Assembly (NCBI GenBank): GCA_964544765.1
Contig: CAZJDM010000057.1
Span: 1-23,846, forward strand
Reading direction: 5' to 3'
DNA: 23,846 nt
From: CAZJDM01 sp964544765
Lineage (GTDB): Bacteria; Bdellovibrionota_B; Oligoflexia; CAYFLR01
Shown here: positions 1-8,762 of the stretch, piece by piece
How positions within the stretch are numbered: the stretch's first letter is position 1
Layout of the letters: each line of letters starts with the position of its first letter
The notes under the pieces: model-generated
Seen by the model: only the letters and a program-made list of their open reading frames with translations
The model's database searches: none
What the model was told of the DNA's origin: nothing
Program-made: the position numbers and the translations under genes

Positions 1-22
1 CTTCCATGATTAATGTAGGAAG

Positions 23-45
23 CCCAGCGATCTTTAGTCGCTGGG
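23..45 (+). mobile_element. IS200/IS605-type right-end hairpin
   Basis: A perfect 8-bp stem (CCCAGCGA with TCGCTGGG) encloses the 7-nt loop TCTTTAG. It is preceded by TAATGTAGGAAG and followed by TTCTTCAC. This layout is typical of the right end of IS200/IS605-family elements, where the hairpin is bound by the TnpA transposase and also forms the 3' part of the TnpB guide RNA. The rest of the element, including any tnpA or tnpB, would lie left of the window and is not visible. The same loop occurs in a second hairpin at 13508-13530. The assignment rests on pattern recall; a plain transcription terminator is the alternative. Confidence 0.6.
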
Positions 46-493
46 TTCTTCACTTTAGTAGAGCTTTGGTACAAAAGCTATCTACTTAGGAGACTGAAGT
101 AGAATATATATATTTGTATTCTGATATGGTTCAATGGTTACCATTGATTGTATAAGCATATCTTTTATTATTTTCATATAAGTTTTCCTTATACTTTGAA
201 TAACACCTACTTATTTAGTATATAATATTTGACCGGGTAGTCAACAGCAAATTTTATCATTATTATTACTTTATGTATTCTGAAGAGTTTTTTTAAAATA
301 AGCTTTAAATTAGGTGATGAATGAGTTATTTTGCGAACATATTCTTGCTTGGAAAGGTTATTAAATGTATGTTTCTTAAGCGTTTGGATATAATAATATC
401 TTATAATTGATAAATTGTAATAGGGCTGCGTTAAGTAATCTGCAAGATAGTCTGAAAGATAAGGTAGTCCAAAAGATTGAACTTAAGGATGAT
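46..493. other. AT-rich gene-free stretch with small palindromes
   Basis: I see no convincing gene here. It holds an imperfect hairpin at 57-86 (AGTAGAGCTTT against AAAGCTATCTACT) and a 7+1+7 palindrome at 132-146 (CAATGGT T ACCATTG) that could be an operator. A TATAAT at 389-394 could be the -10 box of the aldolase-like gene downstream, but no good -35 box is visible. The reading frame of that gene stays open upstream to a TTG at 407, so bases 407-493 could be coding if that start is used. Confidence 0.4.
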
Positions 494-1684
494 ATGGAAG
501 AGTTATTGAAAAAATATAGTCAGAAACTTTTTGAGCAAAAGTTTACTTTAAAACATACCCCCTGGTTTGCTACTTCTGATAAAAATAATCTAAATGGCAA
601 AAATATAATTTGGAATCGGGATGTAATTGGTCATAAGGAAAAGAGACTTCGAGCATTGTTGTCAGAGATATTTTTTGATCTTAAAATTGATTCACTATTG
701 TTTTCGAAAGCTGCAGAACCTTATCAAACAATTATTGAGTATCTAAGTAGTGTAAGTAGTGATGTTATTTATTTGAATAATAGGGAGGTATCAGCTATTT
801 GCCCAAATGATTCGGAAACTCGGTTTTTCTTACAAGATATCCCAATTGTACAGAATTTTGATATCCCAAACATTGTAGGCGTTTTGAAATATAGAAAAAG
901 TGTTATTATTCCTGGTCATGGTATTATAACTCAGAGTAATATCAGCCCCAAACAAGCTTTTGTGGCATACAGTTCTGTTTGTTTTGCTTGTTTTGTGAAA
1001 TTTTTTGTTGAATTTTTGGAGCATAAAACAAATGGTGCGATTATTAAAGAAGAAGAAGATGTATTTAAACTGGCAATTGATAATTACGAATTTCCTAAAT
1101 CCTCAACATTAGATTTGATGCAGGGGCCTTTCAATTCTGATAATTCTGATAATAATGTAAACTTAGCCATGGAACAAGCAGGTAAGCAAACGGTGGATAA
1201 TAAATTAGTCGAATCATGTTTTGGTAATATTTCTTATCTAATAGATGATGTAATTTATATCAGCCAAACAGGAAGTTTATTAGATGAGTTAAAGGGATGT
1301 ATTGATAAGTGTTCAGTAGACAATTCTGATAATATACCTGCTACTGTATCCAGTGAATTTAGCACTCATCAAGCTATTTTACTTAATAACCAATATCTAG
1401 CTGTACTGCATGGTCATCCCAAATTTGCCGTTATTATGTCTATGTTTTGTTCCCTAAGAGCAGATTGTAAAAACAATCAATACTGTCATATAAAATGTAA
1501 TGAGAAAAGATTTATTAACGATGTACCAATTGTACCTGGAGAAGTTGGTGCTGGTAAGTATGGACTTTGTCATACCGTTCCATCAGCTATTGCCGAAAAA
1601 GGTAAAGTTATAGTCTACGGACATGGAGCTTTTACTGCCGGTCAGATAGATTTTAATGAGGCTTTTAAAAAATTAGAAGGGTAG
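494..1684 (+). CDS. Tandem class II aldolase/adducin-like protein
   Basis: The protein has 396 residues from this ATG and is built from two halves that both resemble class II aldolase/adducin folds. The C-terminal half is the clearer one: a G-N-I-S stretch, an S-S-E segment, the metal-binding pair HGH at about residues 306-308, and a further histidine in GHG near 377. Known class II aldolases bind zinc through such histidines and cleave or epimerise phosphosugars. The N-terminal half carries a PGHGIIT motif near 140-146 but no matching HGH pair, so it may be structural. I chose ATG 494 because AAGGA lies 4 nt upstream and the next residues (MEELLKKYSQKL) look like a family N-terminus; TTG at 407 would add 29 residues without a clear ribosome site. 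Similar two-part proteins occur, as I recall, in sulfate reducers. The substrate is unknown. Confidence 0.72.
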   Translation: MEELLKKYSQKLFEQKFTLKHTPWFATSDKNNLNGKNIIWNRDVIGHKEKRLRALLSEIFFDLKIDSLLFSKAAEPYQTIIEYLSSVSSDVIYLNNREVSAICPNDSETRFFLQDIPIVQNFDIPNIVGVLKYRKSVIIPGHGIITQSNISPKQAFVAYSSVCFACFVKFFVEFLEHKTNGAIIKEEEDVFKLAIDNYEFPKSSTLDLMQGPFNSDNSDNNVNLAMEQAGKQTVDNKLVESCFGNISYLIDDVIYISQTGSLLDELKGCIDKCSVDNSDNIPATVSSEFSTHQAILLNNQYLAVLHGHPKFAVIMSMFCSLRADCKNNQYCHIKCNEKRFINDVPIVPGEVGAGKYGLCHTVPSAIAEKGKVIVYGHGAFTAGQIDFNEAFKKLEG

Positions 1685-1743
1685 GTCATCATAGTGTTGT
1701 TATTTCATCTTAAATATTTAAAATTATTGAATAATAAATAAAT

Positions 1744-1773
1744 ATTTACTTCATTTTCAAAATATGTTATAAT
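1744..1773 (+). promoter_or_regulatory. Extended -10 promoter of the transposase gene
   Basis: A perfect TATAAT at 1768-1773 is preceded by TG one base earlier (1765-1766), which makes an extended -10 box. A TTTACT at 1744-1749, 18 bp upstream, can serve as the -35 box. AAGGAG at 1788-1793 is the ribosome binding site of the next gene. This is one of the best promoters in the window. Confidence 0.6.
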
Positions 1774-1799
1774 TTATATATAAACATAAGGAGAAAATG

Positions 1800-2759
1800 A
1801 TGAAAAATTGCCCTTTATGTAATTCAGATAAAATTAAAAATAATGGATCATATACTAGAAAAAGAAACCGTCAAAAAATTCAGCGTTATTTATGCTTAAA
1901 TAAAGACTGTGGACATTCTTTTTCCGATCAGTCTATTCATCCCACATATAATCAAAAACGTCCAGATTTAAACCAGAAGATACTAGAACAAATATCTTCT
2001 GGAACTGGCATTAATAAAACCGCTAGGATTTGTAGAACTACTAAAAACACGGTTCAGAAAAAAATATTATGGTTAGCCAATTTATGTGAAGATTTTCATA
2101 ATAAAGTTATTGGTGATTGGCAAAGGACTAGGAAACCACGCTTTCAATTTGATGAATTTGAAACTTTTGAAGCGAATCATGTAAATACTTTAACACTTCC
2201 TACAGTAGTAGAAGTAGATAGCCACTTTATTGTAGATATAGCTAGTGCCAGAGATCATAGTAGATCTCAAGAACCAAGAAAAAAGAATCCTTATGAAGAA
2301 AAATATGCAGATGAAATAGCTTTAAAACCTGAAATAATTAAATCCGTTTTAAAAGCATGTAGAACCATGAAGCCAGAAGGTAGAATTGTTATAGAAAGTG
2401 ATAAAAAGAAAACTTATCCTGATTATATAGAAGATTTATTTGGTGAATTAGGTATCCATAAATCTTATGTATCTCTAAGTGATGAAGGAAAGAAACGATT
2501 ATTTAGCATCAACAATGTAATAGCATGTATGAGACAAGGACTACCAAAGGTAAGAAAGAAAAGCTGGCACATCTGTAAATCCAATAAGATGTTAAATGCT
2601 CATTTAAAGATTTATAAATGGTTCCATAATTACTTCATGGAGAAAAATTATTGGACTAAGATAGATGGGAAGTGGAAAAGACCTCAAATGACTCCTGCAC
2701 AGCATTTAGGGATTTTAGATAGTAGCATTGGACTGAGGTATTTGTATTCGGTTTATTAA
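1800..2759 (+). CDS. Zinc-ribbon transposase, IS1-like
   Basis: The 319-residue protein starts with a CPLC zinc-ribbon half whose second cysteine pair is in YLCLNKDC, near residue 35. A helix-turn-helix-like stretch follows (about residues 60-95) and then an RNase H-like catalytic region with VEVDSHFIVD near 140 and ESDKKKTYPDY near 200. The C-terminal stretch, rich in K and R and ending in a K-x-L-N-A-H-L-K helix, recalls IS1-type transposases, but I cannot fix the family. Two ATGs are adjacent at 1797 and 1800; the second has better spacing (6 nt) from AAGGAG. The gene has its own promoter and is not visibly interrupted. I found no terminal inverted repeats, and its stop overlaps the stop of the converging restriction gene, so the element's right end is unclear. 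Confidence 0.75.
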   Translation: MKNCPLCNSDKIKNNGSYTRKRNRQKIQRYLCLNKDCGHSFSDQSIHPTYNQKRPDLNQKILEQISSGTGINKTARICRTTKNTVQKKILWLANLCEDFHNKVIGDWQRTRKPRFQFDEFETFEANHVNTLTLPTVVEVDSHFIVDIASARDHSRSQEPRKKNPYEEKYADEIALKPEIIKSVLKACRTMKPEGRIVIESDKKKTYPDYIEDLFGELGIHKSYVSLSDEGKKRLFSINNVIACMRQGLPKVRKKSWHICKSNKMLNAHLKIYKWFHNYFMEKNYWTKIDGKWKRPQMTPAQHLGILDSSIGLRYLYSVY

Positions 2760-5344
2760 GCGGTTTGAATTGTTTGTTTTGTTTCAAAAGAAAGTATTTC
2801 GGCTGCCAAATCCCTGTTTATAGGGATTTGACCTAAATAATCTGATTGAAATAAATAGCCACCATGAGTAAATGTTGCTCGATAGAATGTTTGATACCAT
2901 TTCCAAAATTCATCTGATTGCATATAGTTTTCTATTTTTTCTAAAACTTTAACTGCTTTTTTAGTATCTTGTATTAACACTTTAAATCTCACTAAATATA
3001 TACCACTGTATATTAAGGGACAGTTTTCTTTTACTTTTGTTTTTAACCGTTTATTTTTCCATTGAATTAATAGTGCAGGTTGGTCATGGTATTCGTTATT
3101 TTTTGGAATGTTATTTCTATTGGTATACATAAATGAGTTTCCAAAATTTTCGCCTTTCCACACTTCAATTGTATCCCTACTTCTACTACATCTTGGTAAT
3201 TTTTTATCCCTCTCTCTTGGTGTGCTAAAATCCATCAACATAGATAGTGGAAATGAGTTTTCTTCCTGCTTCTTATAGGCCATCAATGCTATTTGAGTAT
3301 TAAAAGGAATTGACCTATCTAGCCAGAAGTTAAACAGATTTTGAGGAAGAGTAAATGTTTTATCAGGATTAGTATTATAAATTTTTTCTATTACATCTTT
3401 TTTGGAATTTTCAATATTTGGATATATATTAATTTTTATTCTATGCTTTGCATCTGGCTTTTTATTACAAACAGTGATAACACAAGGATTAACATCTGAA
3501 TTTGGAAACAATTCCTTACCCACATAAGATAATTCAACTAAAGTAGCTTTTTCTATGAACATTTTTCTAATAGCTTTCCCTCTCGGCTTTGAAATCCACG
3601 AGTCTGTAACTATAAAAAATAGTAATCCATTTGGTTTTAGATACTGCAACGCCTTCTCTATAAAGAAATACCACTGATCAGGCTCATCTTTTTCAGTAAA
3701 TTCTGACAAATCTAAAAAGTAATTTTCATCTAATTTAGAATCTGCTTTTAATAATTCCCACCCCAGATATGGTGGGTTTGAAATAATGATATTATATTTT
3801 CCTTTATATCGTTCAACTTCAGCAATAGCGTCTGAAATTTCAAGAGTTTTGTATGTATCAGCTAATGGAAGTCCTAAGTTTGCGTTTTCTAGTGCAGTAT
3901 TTAATAAGGTAAGCTCAACTGCATTAGGATCGTTATCTATCGCTGAAAAATTTTCTTTTAAAATAATTTCAATAGAATCCTTAAATTTACATTTATTCTT
4001 AAGAGCGTGAATAGTTCCAAAATAATTTAATGCTCCCACCAAAAGACTACCTGAACCAACACACATATCGAAAATCGAAAAATTGTCAAAATCAATATCG
4101 TCATTTATTTGTTCTCTTAAGTGGTTTAATAATAAATTCGTCAAAACCGACCCTGAGTAGAACGCCCCTTTTCTCATTTTTTCAGTGACTATTTTTTGTA
4201 GATCATTTTGAGTATTGGCCTCTCTCTTATCTTTTTCATGTTCACTTAATAATAATATCTCTAAAATCGATCCTATTATTTCGGTATTATAAGGAATTGT
4301 ATTTTGTTTAGATGCTTTTAATGATTTATTAATAAAATCCGTAGCTTTTTTTGTCAAAGATGGAGGCAAAGTAGGTTTGATATTGCCTATTGCGAATAAC
4401 CTACCATTAAATTTTTTAGGTAATTTAGTAGACGATATGTGACCATTATTCAATAAATGAAACAAAGACCAAATTCCTTTATTTTTAAGGATACTTAAAA
4501 CCGTTTTTTGGTCAATTAGATTTCTATTTATTGCAAAAGAGATAAATAACATTCTTGTTACTATTTTTCTTACTTCCGTTTGATCCAGTGGCAATTTTAG
4601 TTTGTTAACTGAATAATAAAAATCCACAACATCATTTGAGAGTTCATTAGTGATTTCATCGGATAATTTTTTTGAATATAGCAAGTCATCTACATGTCTA
4701 TTTAAAACATTAAATGGGCTATTCTTTGATAAAAATGAATATAAAATTATTGAGATGTTACTTAACTGATCTTTAACACTCCAATCATACTCTCCTATTT
4801 TAAATATTCGTGTTTGAGACCCTCCTGTTTTTGCATAAATTATCAGCTTATTAAAATCTGTTAACATTGAAATTTTTAAGTGAGCCGAATTTTTAAGATA
4901 CCTTATACTTTGTTCTATAGGTGTTTCACCATTTGACTGTTTTTTATCTAAAGGATGATTAAATTTAATTTCCAAGGAGGTTGTTCCTGATTTTGGCAAA
5001 GATGTTTTTGGATGGAAGACATAATCAGGTTGATCTCCAAGGCCAGAAATATCTTTATTTCTTTCATAATCGGTTTTGTACTCAAGACCTAAAAACCAAA
5101 CTTCCTCAAAAAAACTGTCGAGAAAGGGGTATGTGTCGGGTTCGATTTTACATGCTTTACATTTTTTATAAATTTCCATAGTCAATTTTTGCAATTTTTG
5201 CAATTTCTTTGAGCCGAACTGACCTGTTACTGTCTTTTTAATTTTATTCAAATTTATTTCATACATAGTGTTTTCCAGGGTTATTGTTTTCCAAGAAAAC
5301 TCTTCGTACAAATAACAAATATTTTGAGATATATTTTTTCCCAC
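2756..5344 (-). CDS. Type IIG-like restriction-methyltransferase
   Basis: The 862-residue protein would cut and methylate DNA with one polypeptide. The N-terminal part carries a PD-(D/E)xK nuclease signature: PD at 106-107 and EIK at 125-127. A helical connector follows. The methyltransferase has the start motif GAFYSGSVLTN near 393, SAM-binding motif I DMCVGSGS at 426-433, an acidic DNDP at 470-473 and catalytic NPPY at 523-526, which marks N6-adenine methylation. The C-terminal third (TPRERDKK, then SDYLGQIPI) should be the target-recognition region. The full length and intact motifs suggest a working enzyme. The start is GTG with a weak GAGG; an ATG 26 codons in (MYEINLN) is a possible alternative. 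It stands alone, with no separate specificity subunit, as expected for type IIG. Its end overlaps the transposase stop, which suggests a mobile or recently rearranged locus. Confidence 0.85.
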   Translation of the reverse strand: MGKNISQNICYLYEEFSWKTITLENTMYEINLNKIKKTVTGQFGSKKLQKLQKLTMEIYKKCKACKIEPDTYPFLDSFFEEVWFLGLEYKTDYERNKDISGLGDQPDYVFHPKTSLPKSGTTSLEIKFNHPLDKKQSNGETPIEQSIRYLKNSAHLKISMLTDFNKLIIYAKTGGSQTRIFKIGEYDWSVKDQLSNISIILYSFLSKNSPFNVLNRHVDDLLYSKKLSDEITNELSNDVVDFYYSVNKLKLPLDQTEVRKIVTRMLFISFAINRNLIDQKTVLSILKNKGIWSLFHLLNNGHISSTKLPKKFNGRLFAIGNIKPTLPPSLTKKATDFINKSLKASKQNTIPYNTEIIGSILEILLLSEHEKDKREANTQNDLQKIVTEKMRKGAFYSGSVLTNLLLNHLREQINDDIDFDNFSIFDMCVGSGSLLVGALNYFGTIHALKNKCKFKDSIEIILKENFSAIDNDPNAVELTLLNTALENANLGLPLADTYKTLEISDAIAEVERYKGKYNIIISNPPYLGWELLKADSKLDENYFLDLSEFTEKDEPDQWYFFIEKALQYLKPNGLLFFIVTDSWISKPRGKAIRKMFIEKATLVELSYVGKELFPNSDVNPCVITVCNKKPDAKHRIKINIYPNIENSKKDVIEKIYNTNPDKTFTLPQNLFNFWLDRSIPFNTQIALMAYKKQEENSFPLSMLMDFSTPRERDKKLPRCSRSRDTIEVWKGENFGNSFMYTNRNNIPKNNEYHDQPALLIQWKNKRLKTKVKENCPLIYSGIYLVRFKVLIQDTKKAVKVLEKIENYMQSDEFWKWYQTFYRATFTHGGYLFQSDYLGQIPINRDLAAEILSFETKQTIQTA

Positions 5345-5639
5345 TCTCGTAAACCTCTGCTATAACATTAGAAAATATCATTACATTTTTTTAATTAGTT
5401 GATGTCTTATTATATTAAGGATTAAATCTTTATTATAAGATGATTTTAGAGACCAACTATTTGATTTTATAAAGAAATCTAAGGACAAAAGGATATAGTG
5501 TTGTTTTTACTCTATTATTTAATAGCAACAATATAGTCACCTACCCTTAAAAAATTAGTAGATTTAGAGATAGAATGTCTAAAAGAATATCTTAGTTTGG
5601 TCTTCTATACTTCGATTTGAAACCTCGATTTAAACTCAT

Positions 5640-6911
5640 TTACCTATGTACAGCTAATTCATAAATGGTTCTATGTCTGGTCAGTTGAAAGCCGACTACC
5701 GCCGCAAGTCCTGCTGCAAAACTGTAATTTATACCAAATATTTCAATTGACATTATGGCCGCGGAAAGAGGAATATTCATACTGCTGGACAAAAGACCAC
5801 AAAAACCCGCAGTAATAAAGGCATAATAGGTTGGACTCCCCAATGGAATATTAAACATATGACAAAAAGCCAATCCCAGTAGCATTCCCATAATTGCCGC
5901 TGGTCCTGTAAATCCCGCACTCATCCCGGAACCTACAGTTATGCAATTACAAATACCTTTAGTAAGGATCATAATAATTATGATTAAAGCAATAGGAAGA
6001 AAATTTAGACGCCCGGTTAATATTGATAAGTCATGATGTATTACGGCGCTAATTATACTGTTACTGGTACCCAATAACTCTGGATTGATAGACCATCCTA
6101 TTATTGAAGCAATTATAGAACCTATAATCACTTTGAAAAAAAGCTGGCCGCGATCTCTTTTAAATAACTTGGAAATAAAACCATAAAAACCAATATAAAC
6201 ACCACCAAATAATCCAGCGGTAATGGTTAGTAGTAGTAAGGCTCCTAATTGTTTAATGTCCATAAATTCATCTGGTACCTTAATTTGATAATATGAACTC
6301 CATCCAATGACTTTACACATAAATACTGCTACTGAACTGGAAAGAATTGCGGGGAATATATCCTGATATTCAAGTTCTTTCTTTTTAATAATTTCAATGG
6401 CAAATATTCCTGCTCCAACAGAGGAATGAAAAATACTTCCAACTGCAGCTGCTAAGCCACAAACAGCTCCTAATCTTTCCCCATTAATATCCAATGCTTT
6501 TGAAGGAATTTTTTTATCAATAAAAGATAAGATTCCAGCCGATACGCGGCCTAAAGGACCTACTATCCCACCGTTACCATAGGTAGCCAGTGTAAATAGT
6601 GCCGCCCAAAATTTGAAAAAAGTCACCGAGAAAGATAACCGTCCTTTATCAAAGCGTAATCCATTGATATAAGAAGGGATGCCTTCTCCCGCGGATTTTG
6701 GTTCGAATCGATATACAATTCCCCCAACTATTAAAGCTCCCAAAATAACCCAAAAAAATACTGGTAAAGAAAAAGTAGCTAGAAATTCTAAAATAAATTG
6801 GGATAAAAAAACGAACGTACGAACTACCACACTGCCTATAACTCCAGCCATAATGGCTAGAAAGGTCCATTTGATTAGATGATTATAATAAAATCGATTA
6901 TATGTGTTCAT
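5640..6911 (-). CDS. ClC-family chloride channel/transporter
   Basis: This 423-residue membrane protein has about ten hydrophobic segments and the spaced ClC ion-binding motifs. GEGIP at 75-79 stands where GSGIP is usual, GIVGP at 115-119 where GKEGP or GREGP is usual, and GSGMSAGFTGP at 327-337 where GxFxP is usual. The external gating glutamate of the GxEGP motif is therefore a valine (V117). The internal proton glutamate of E. coli ClC appears to be isoleucine (I174, next to E173). In known families, loss of these glutamates goes with loss of chloride/proton exchange, so this may be a channel or an uncoupled carrier, which is my inference. The ATG lies inside the end of the acyl-CoA dehydrogenase gene (14-bp overlap) and has no ribosome site of its own, so translation is probably coupled. 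It is the last gene of the etf operon. Confidence 0.88.
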   Translation of the reverse strand: MNTYNRFYYNHLIKWTFLAIMAGVIGSVVVRTFVFLSQFILEFLATFSLPVFFWVILGALIVGGIVYRFEPKSAGEGIPSYINGLRFDKGRLSFSVTFFKFWAALFTLATYGNGGIVGPLGRVSAGILSFIDKKIPSKALDINGERLGAVCGLAAAVGSIFHSSVGAGIFAIEIIKKKELEYQDIFPAILSSSVAVFMCKVIGWSSYYQIKVPDEFMDIKQLGALLLLTITAGLFGGVYIGFYGFISKLFKRDRGQLFFKVIIGSIIASIIGWSINPELLGTSNSIISAVIHHDLSILTGRLNFLPIALIIIIMILTKGICNCITVGSGMSAGFTGPAAIMGMLLGLAFCHMFNIPLGSPTYYAFITAGFCGLLSSSMNIPLSAAIMSIEIFGINYSFAAGLAAVVGFQLTRHRTIYELAVHR

Positions 6912-8604
6912 GATAATTTATTATACATAAATCATCAGATAGAATATATTCCTTCTTTTGTTGAATACGATAAATGGCCTTCGAGATAAAGATTTGAGCC
7001 ACTTTCTTTTTGCGATCAACTTTTAAAGCGTCTAGACATAAAAGATAACTTAAAATCGTATCAGTAGCCATCTCTACTAAACGTCGGGCATGAAACTCTT
7101 GATATTTGGCATCACCTTTGTTCTTGATATGACTCACAGCTTCTTCTAATTGAGATCTAAATCCACGTGCTTGTTCAAAGATATCCGCGACAGCTGTAAA
7201 ATCATTATTATTTTCATATTCATCAAGTCTTTCAAAAACCACTCCTGTGACAACTCCAGAGATAGCCGCTACAACTTGTAATTGAGTGGTCCCTTCATAA
7301 ATGTTAGTTATACGAACATCACGATAAAGTCGCTCAATGTCAAAATCACAGGTGTAGCCAACTCCTCCATGGATCTGTAAGGATTGATAGCAGACCCTGT
7401 TTCCCATTTCAGTGGCGTAGCTTTTAGTTAGGGGAGTAAAGAATGAAGCGTACTTAGTATATTTTTTCAATTCGTTGCGATAAGTTGCTTGCTGATCGGG
7501 ATCCTTTTCTATTTTTTCTTCAATGCCTTCTTTAAGATCCACCAAGCGAGATGTTTCATAAAGTAGAGATCTACCGGCTTCAATATCTGTTTGCATATCT
7601 GTAAGCATTTCATATACAGCAGAAAATTCTTCAATTCTCTTTTTAGATTGAATACGATCATGAGCGTAAGATTTAGCTGCTCGAAAAGCCGCTTCAGCAA
7701 TGCCCACAGCTTGCGCCGAAACTCCAAGTCTGGCTCCATTCATTAAAGACATAGTGTATTTTATTAAGCCCATTCGTCGTTTGCCCAATAACTCAGCCGG
7801 GGCATTATTAAATTGTAATTCGCAAGTAGGAGAGCCATGGATACCAAGTTTTTCTTCGATCCGGCGAATTTTCATATTTTTGTCGCGTTCATAAATGAAC
7901 AATGAAATTCCCTTACCCCCAGTGGTTCCTTCTTCAGATCGTGCCATTACAAGAGATATTTGAGCGCAACCATTTGTGATAAACCGTTTTACCCCATTTA
8001 AATGCCACTTTCCATCATCGTTTTGTTGTGCCTTAAGGGCAACAGCCTGCAGGTCGCTTCCTGCATCTGGCTCAGTAAGGGCCATTGAGCCTAATACTTC
8101 ACCAGAGGTGAAGCGTGGTAAAAAACGATCCTTTTGATCCTCAGAACCATGTTTTAATATAGTGTCAGCAATTTCCTGTAAACCAAATATATTCATAAGT
8201 GAGGCATCAGCTCGGGAAATTAATTCAATAGCAATAGAGTAAACAGTTTTCGGTAAGTTGAGGCCACCATATTTGCGTGGTATGGTAAAACCTAAAAGAT
8301 CAGCCTTTTTTAAACGATCAATAGACTCTATGGTACCTGGAGCATAAGTTACTTCTCCATTGTTCCATTTAGCTCCAATTGCATCTACTTCAGGTGCTCT
8401 GGGTGCGACAAATTGACCGGCGATTTCTCCAACAATGTCTAAAACACGTTTATAATTATCCACTGCATCATCTAAATCGTTTGGAGCTTCAGCGAACGTG
8501 CCCTTCTCTGCAAAACTATCTTCTTTTAACTCGACAATTTGAGAAAGATCCATCTGGCTTAAATGAAAAAGAATATCCGGATTGTCTTGATAGAAATTGG
8601 TCAT
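6898..8604 (-). CDS. Acyl-CoA dehydrogenase, long form
   Basis: This flavoenzyme oxidises an acyl-CoA to the enoyl-CoA and hands electrons to the electron-transfer flavoprotein encoded just upstream. Family marks are the FAD/substrate motif LTEPDAGSDL (about 176-185), the middle-domain stretch GIHGSPTCEL (254-263), and IHGGVGYTCDFDIERLYRD (411-429). The catalytic base should be E437 in IYEGTTQLQ. At 568 residues it is far longer than the usual 380; the extra length is an N-terminal extension of roughly 45 residues, an insertion near 355-385 and a C-terminal helical tail. This size and the GSPTC motif resemble the DmdC/FadE5-like group. The start ATG has GGGAG 7 nt upstream. It is preceded by a repeat-filled 154-bp gap and overlaps the chloride channel gene at its end. 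The acyl substrate cannot be read from sequence. Confidence 0.92.
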   Translation of the reverse strand: MTNFYQDNPDILFHLSQMDLSQIVELKEDSFAEKGTFAEAPNDLDDAVDNYKRVLDIVGEIAGQFVAPRAPEVDAIGAKWNNGEVTYAPGTIESIDRLKKADLLGFTIPRKYGGLNLPKTVYSIAIELISRADASLMNIFGLQEIADTILKHGSEDQKDRFLPRFTSGEVLGSMALTEPDAGSDLQAVALKAQQNDDGKWHLNGVKRFITNGCAQISLVMARSEEGTTGGKGISLFIYERDKNMKIRRIEEKLGIHGSPTCELQFNNAPAELLGKRRMGLIKYTMSLMNGARLGVSAQAVGIAEAAFRAAKSYAHDRIQSKKRIEEFSAVYEMLTDMQTDIEAGRSLLYETSRLVDLKEGIEEKIEKDPDQQATYRNELKKYTKYASFFTPLTKSYATEMGNRVCYQSLQIHGGVGYTCDFDIERLYRDVRITNIYEGTTQLQVVAAISGVVTGVVFERLDEYENNNDFTAVADIFEQARGFRSQLEEAVSHIKNKGDAKYQEFHARRLVEMATDTILSYLLCLDALKVDRKKKVAQIFISKAIYRIQQKKEYILSDDLCIINYHEHI

Positions 8605-8730
8605 TGTTATTCTCCCTAGTCTTAGCTAACTAACCCACTAACCCTCTAATTTCCTTACTAACCTACTTATTTACTTACTTAACAAACTTACTTAACGAAC
8701 TAATTTACTTGCTTTCCCTATATCACTCAT

Positions 8731-8762
8731 TCACTCACTTACTCACTTACTCACTTACTCAC
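8731..8762. repeat. 8-bp tandem repeat between etfA and acd
   Basis: Four units of TTACTCAC (the first reads TCACTCAC) run through the gap and over the etfA stop codon (TGA on the minus strand at 8759-8761). The wider stretch 8624-8762 is made of looser ACTAAC and TTACT words and is almost free of G on the plus strand. It looks like slippage-prone simple sequence. No hairpin or promoter is visible in it. Confidence 0.85.

Noticed and set aside
1685..2800. Terminal inverted repeats around the transposase
   Set aside because: I compared both flanks by eye and found no convincing inverted pair or target duplication.
6690..6715. GGTTCGAATCG, which looks like a tRNA T-arm
   Set aside because: It lies inside the chloride channel gene, and no acceptor, D or anticodon arms fit around it.
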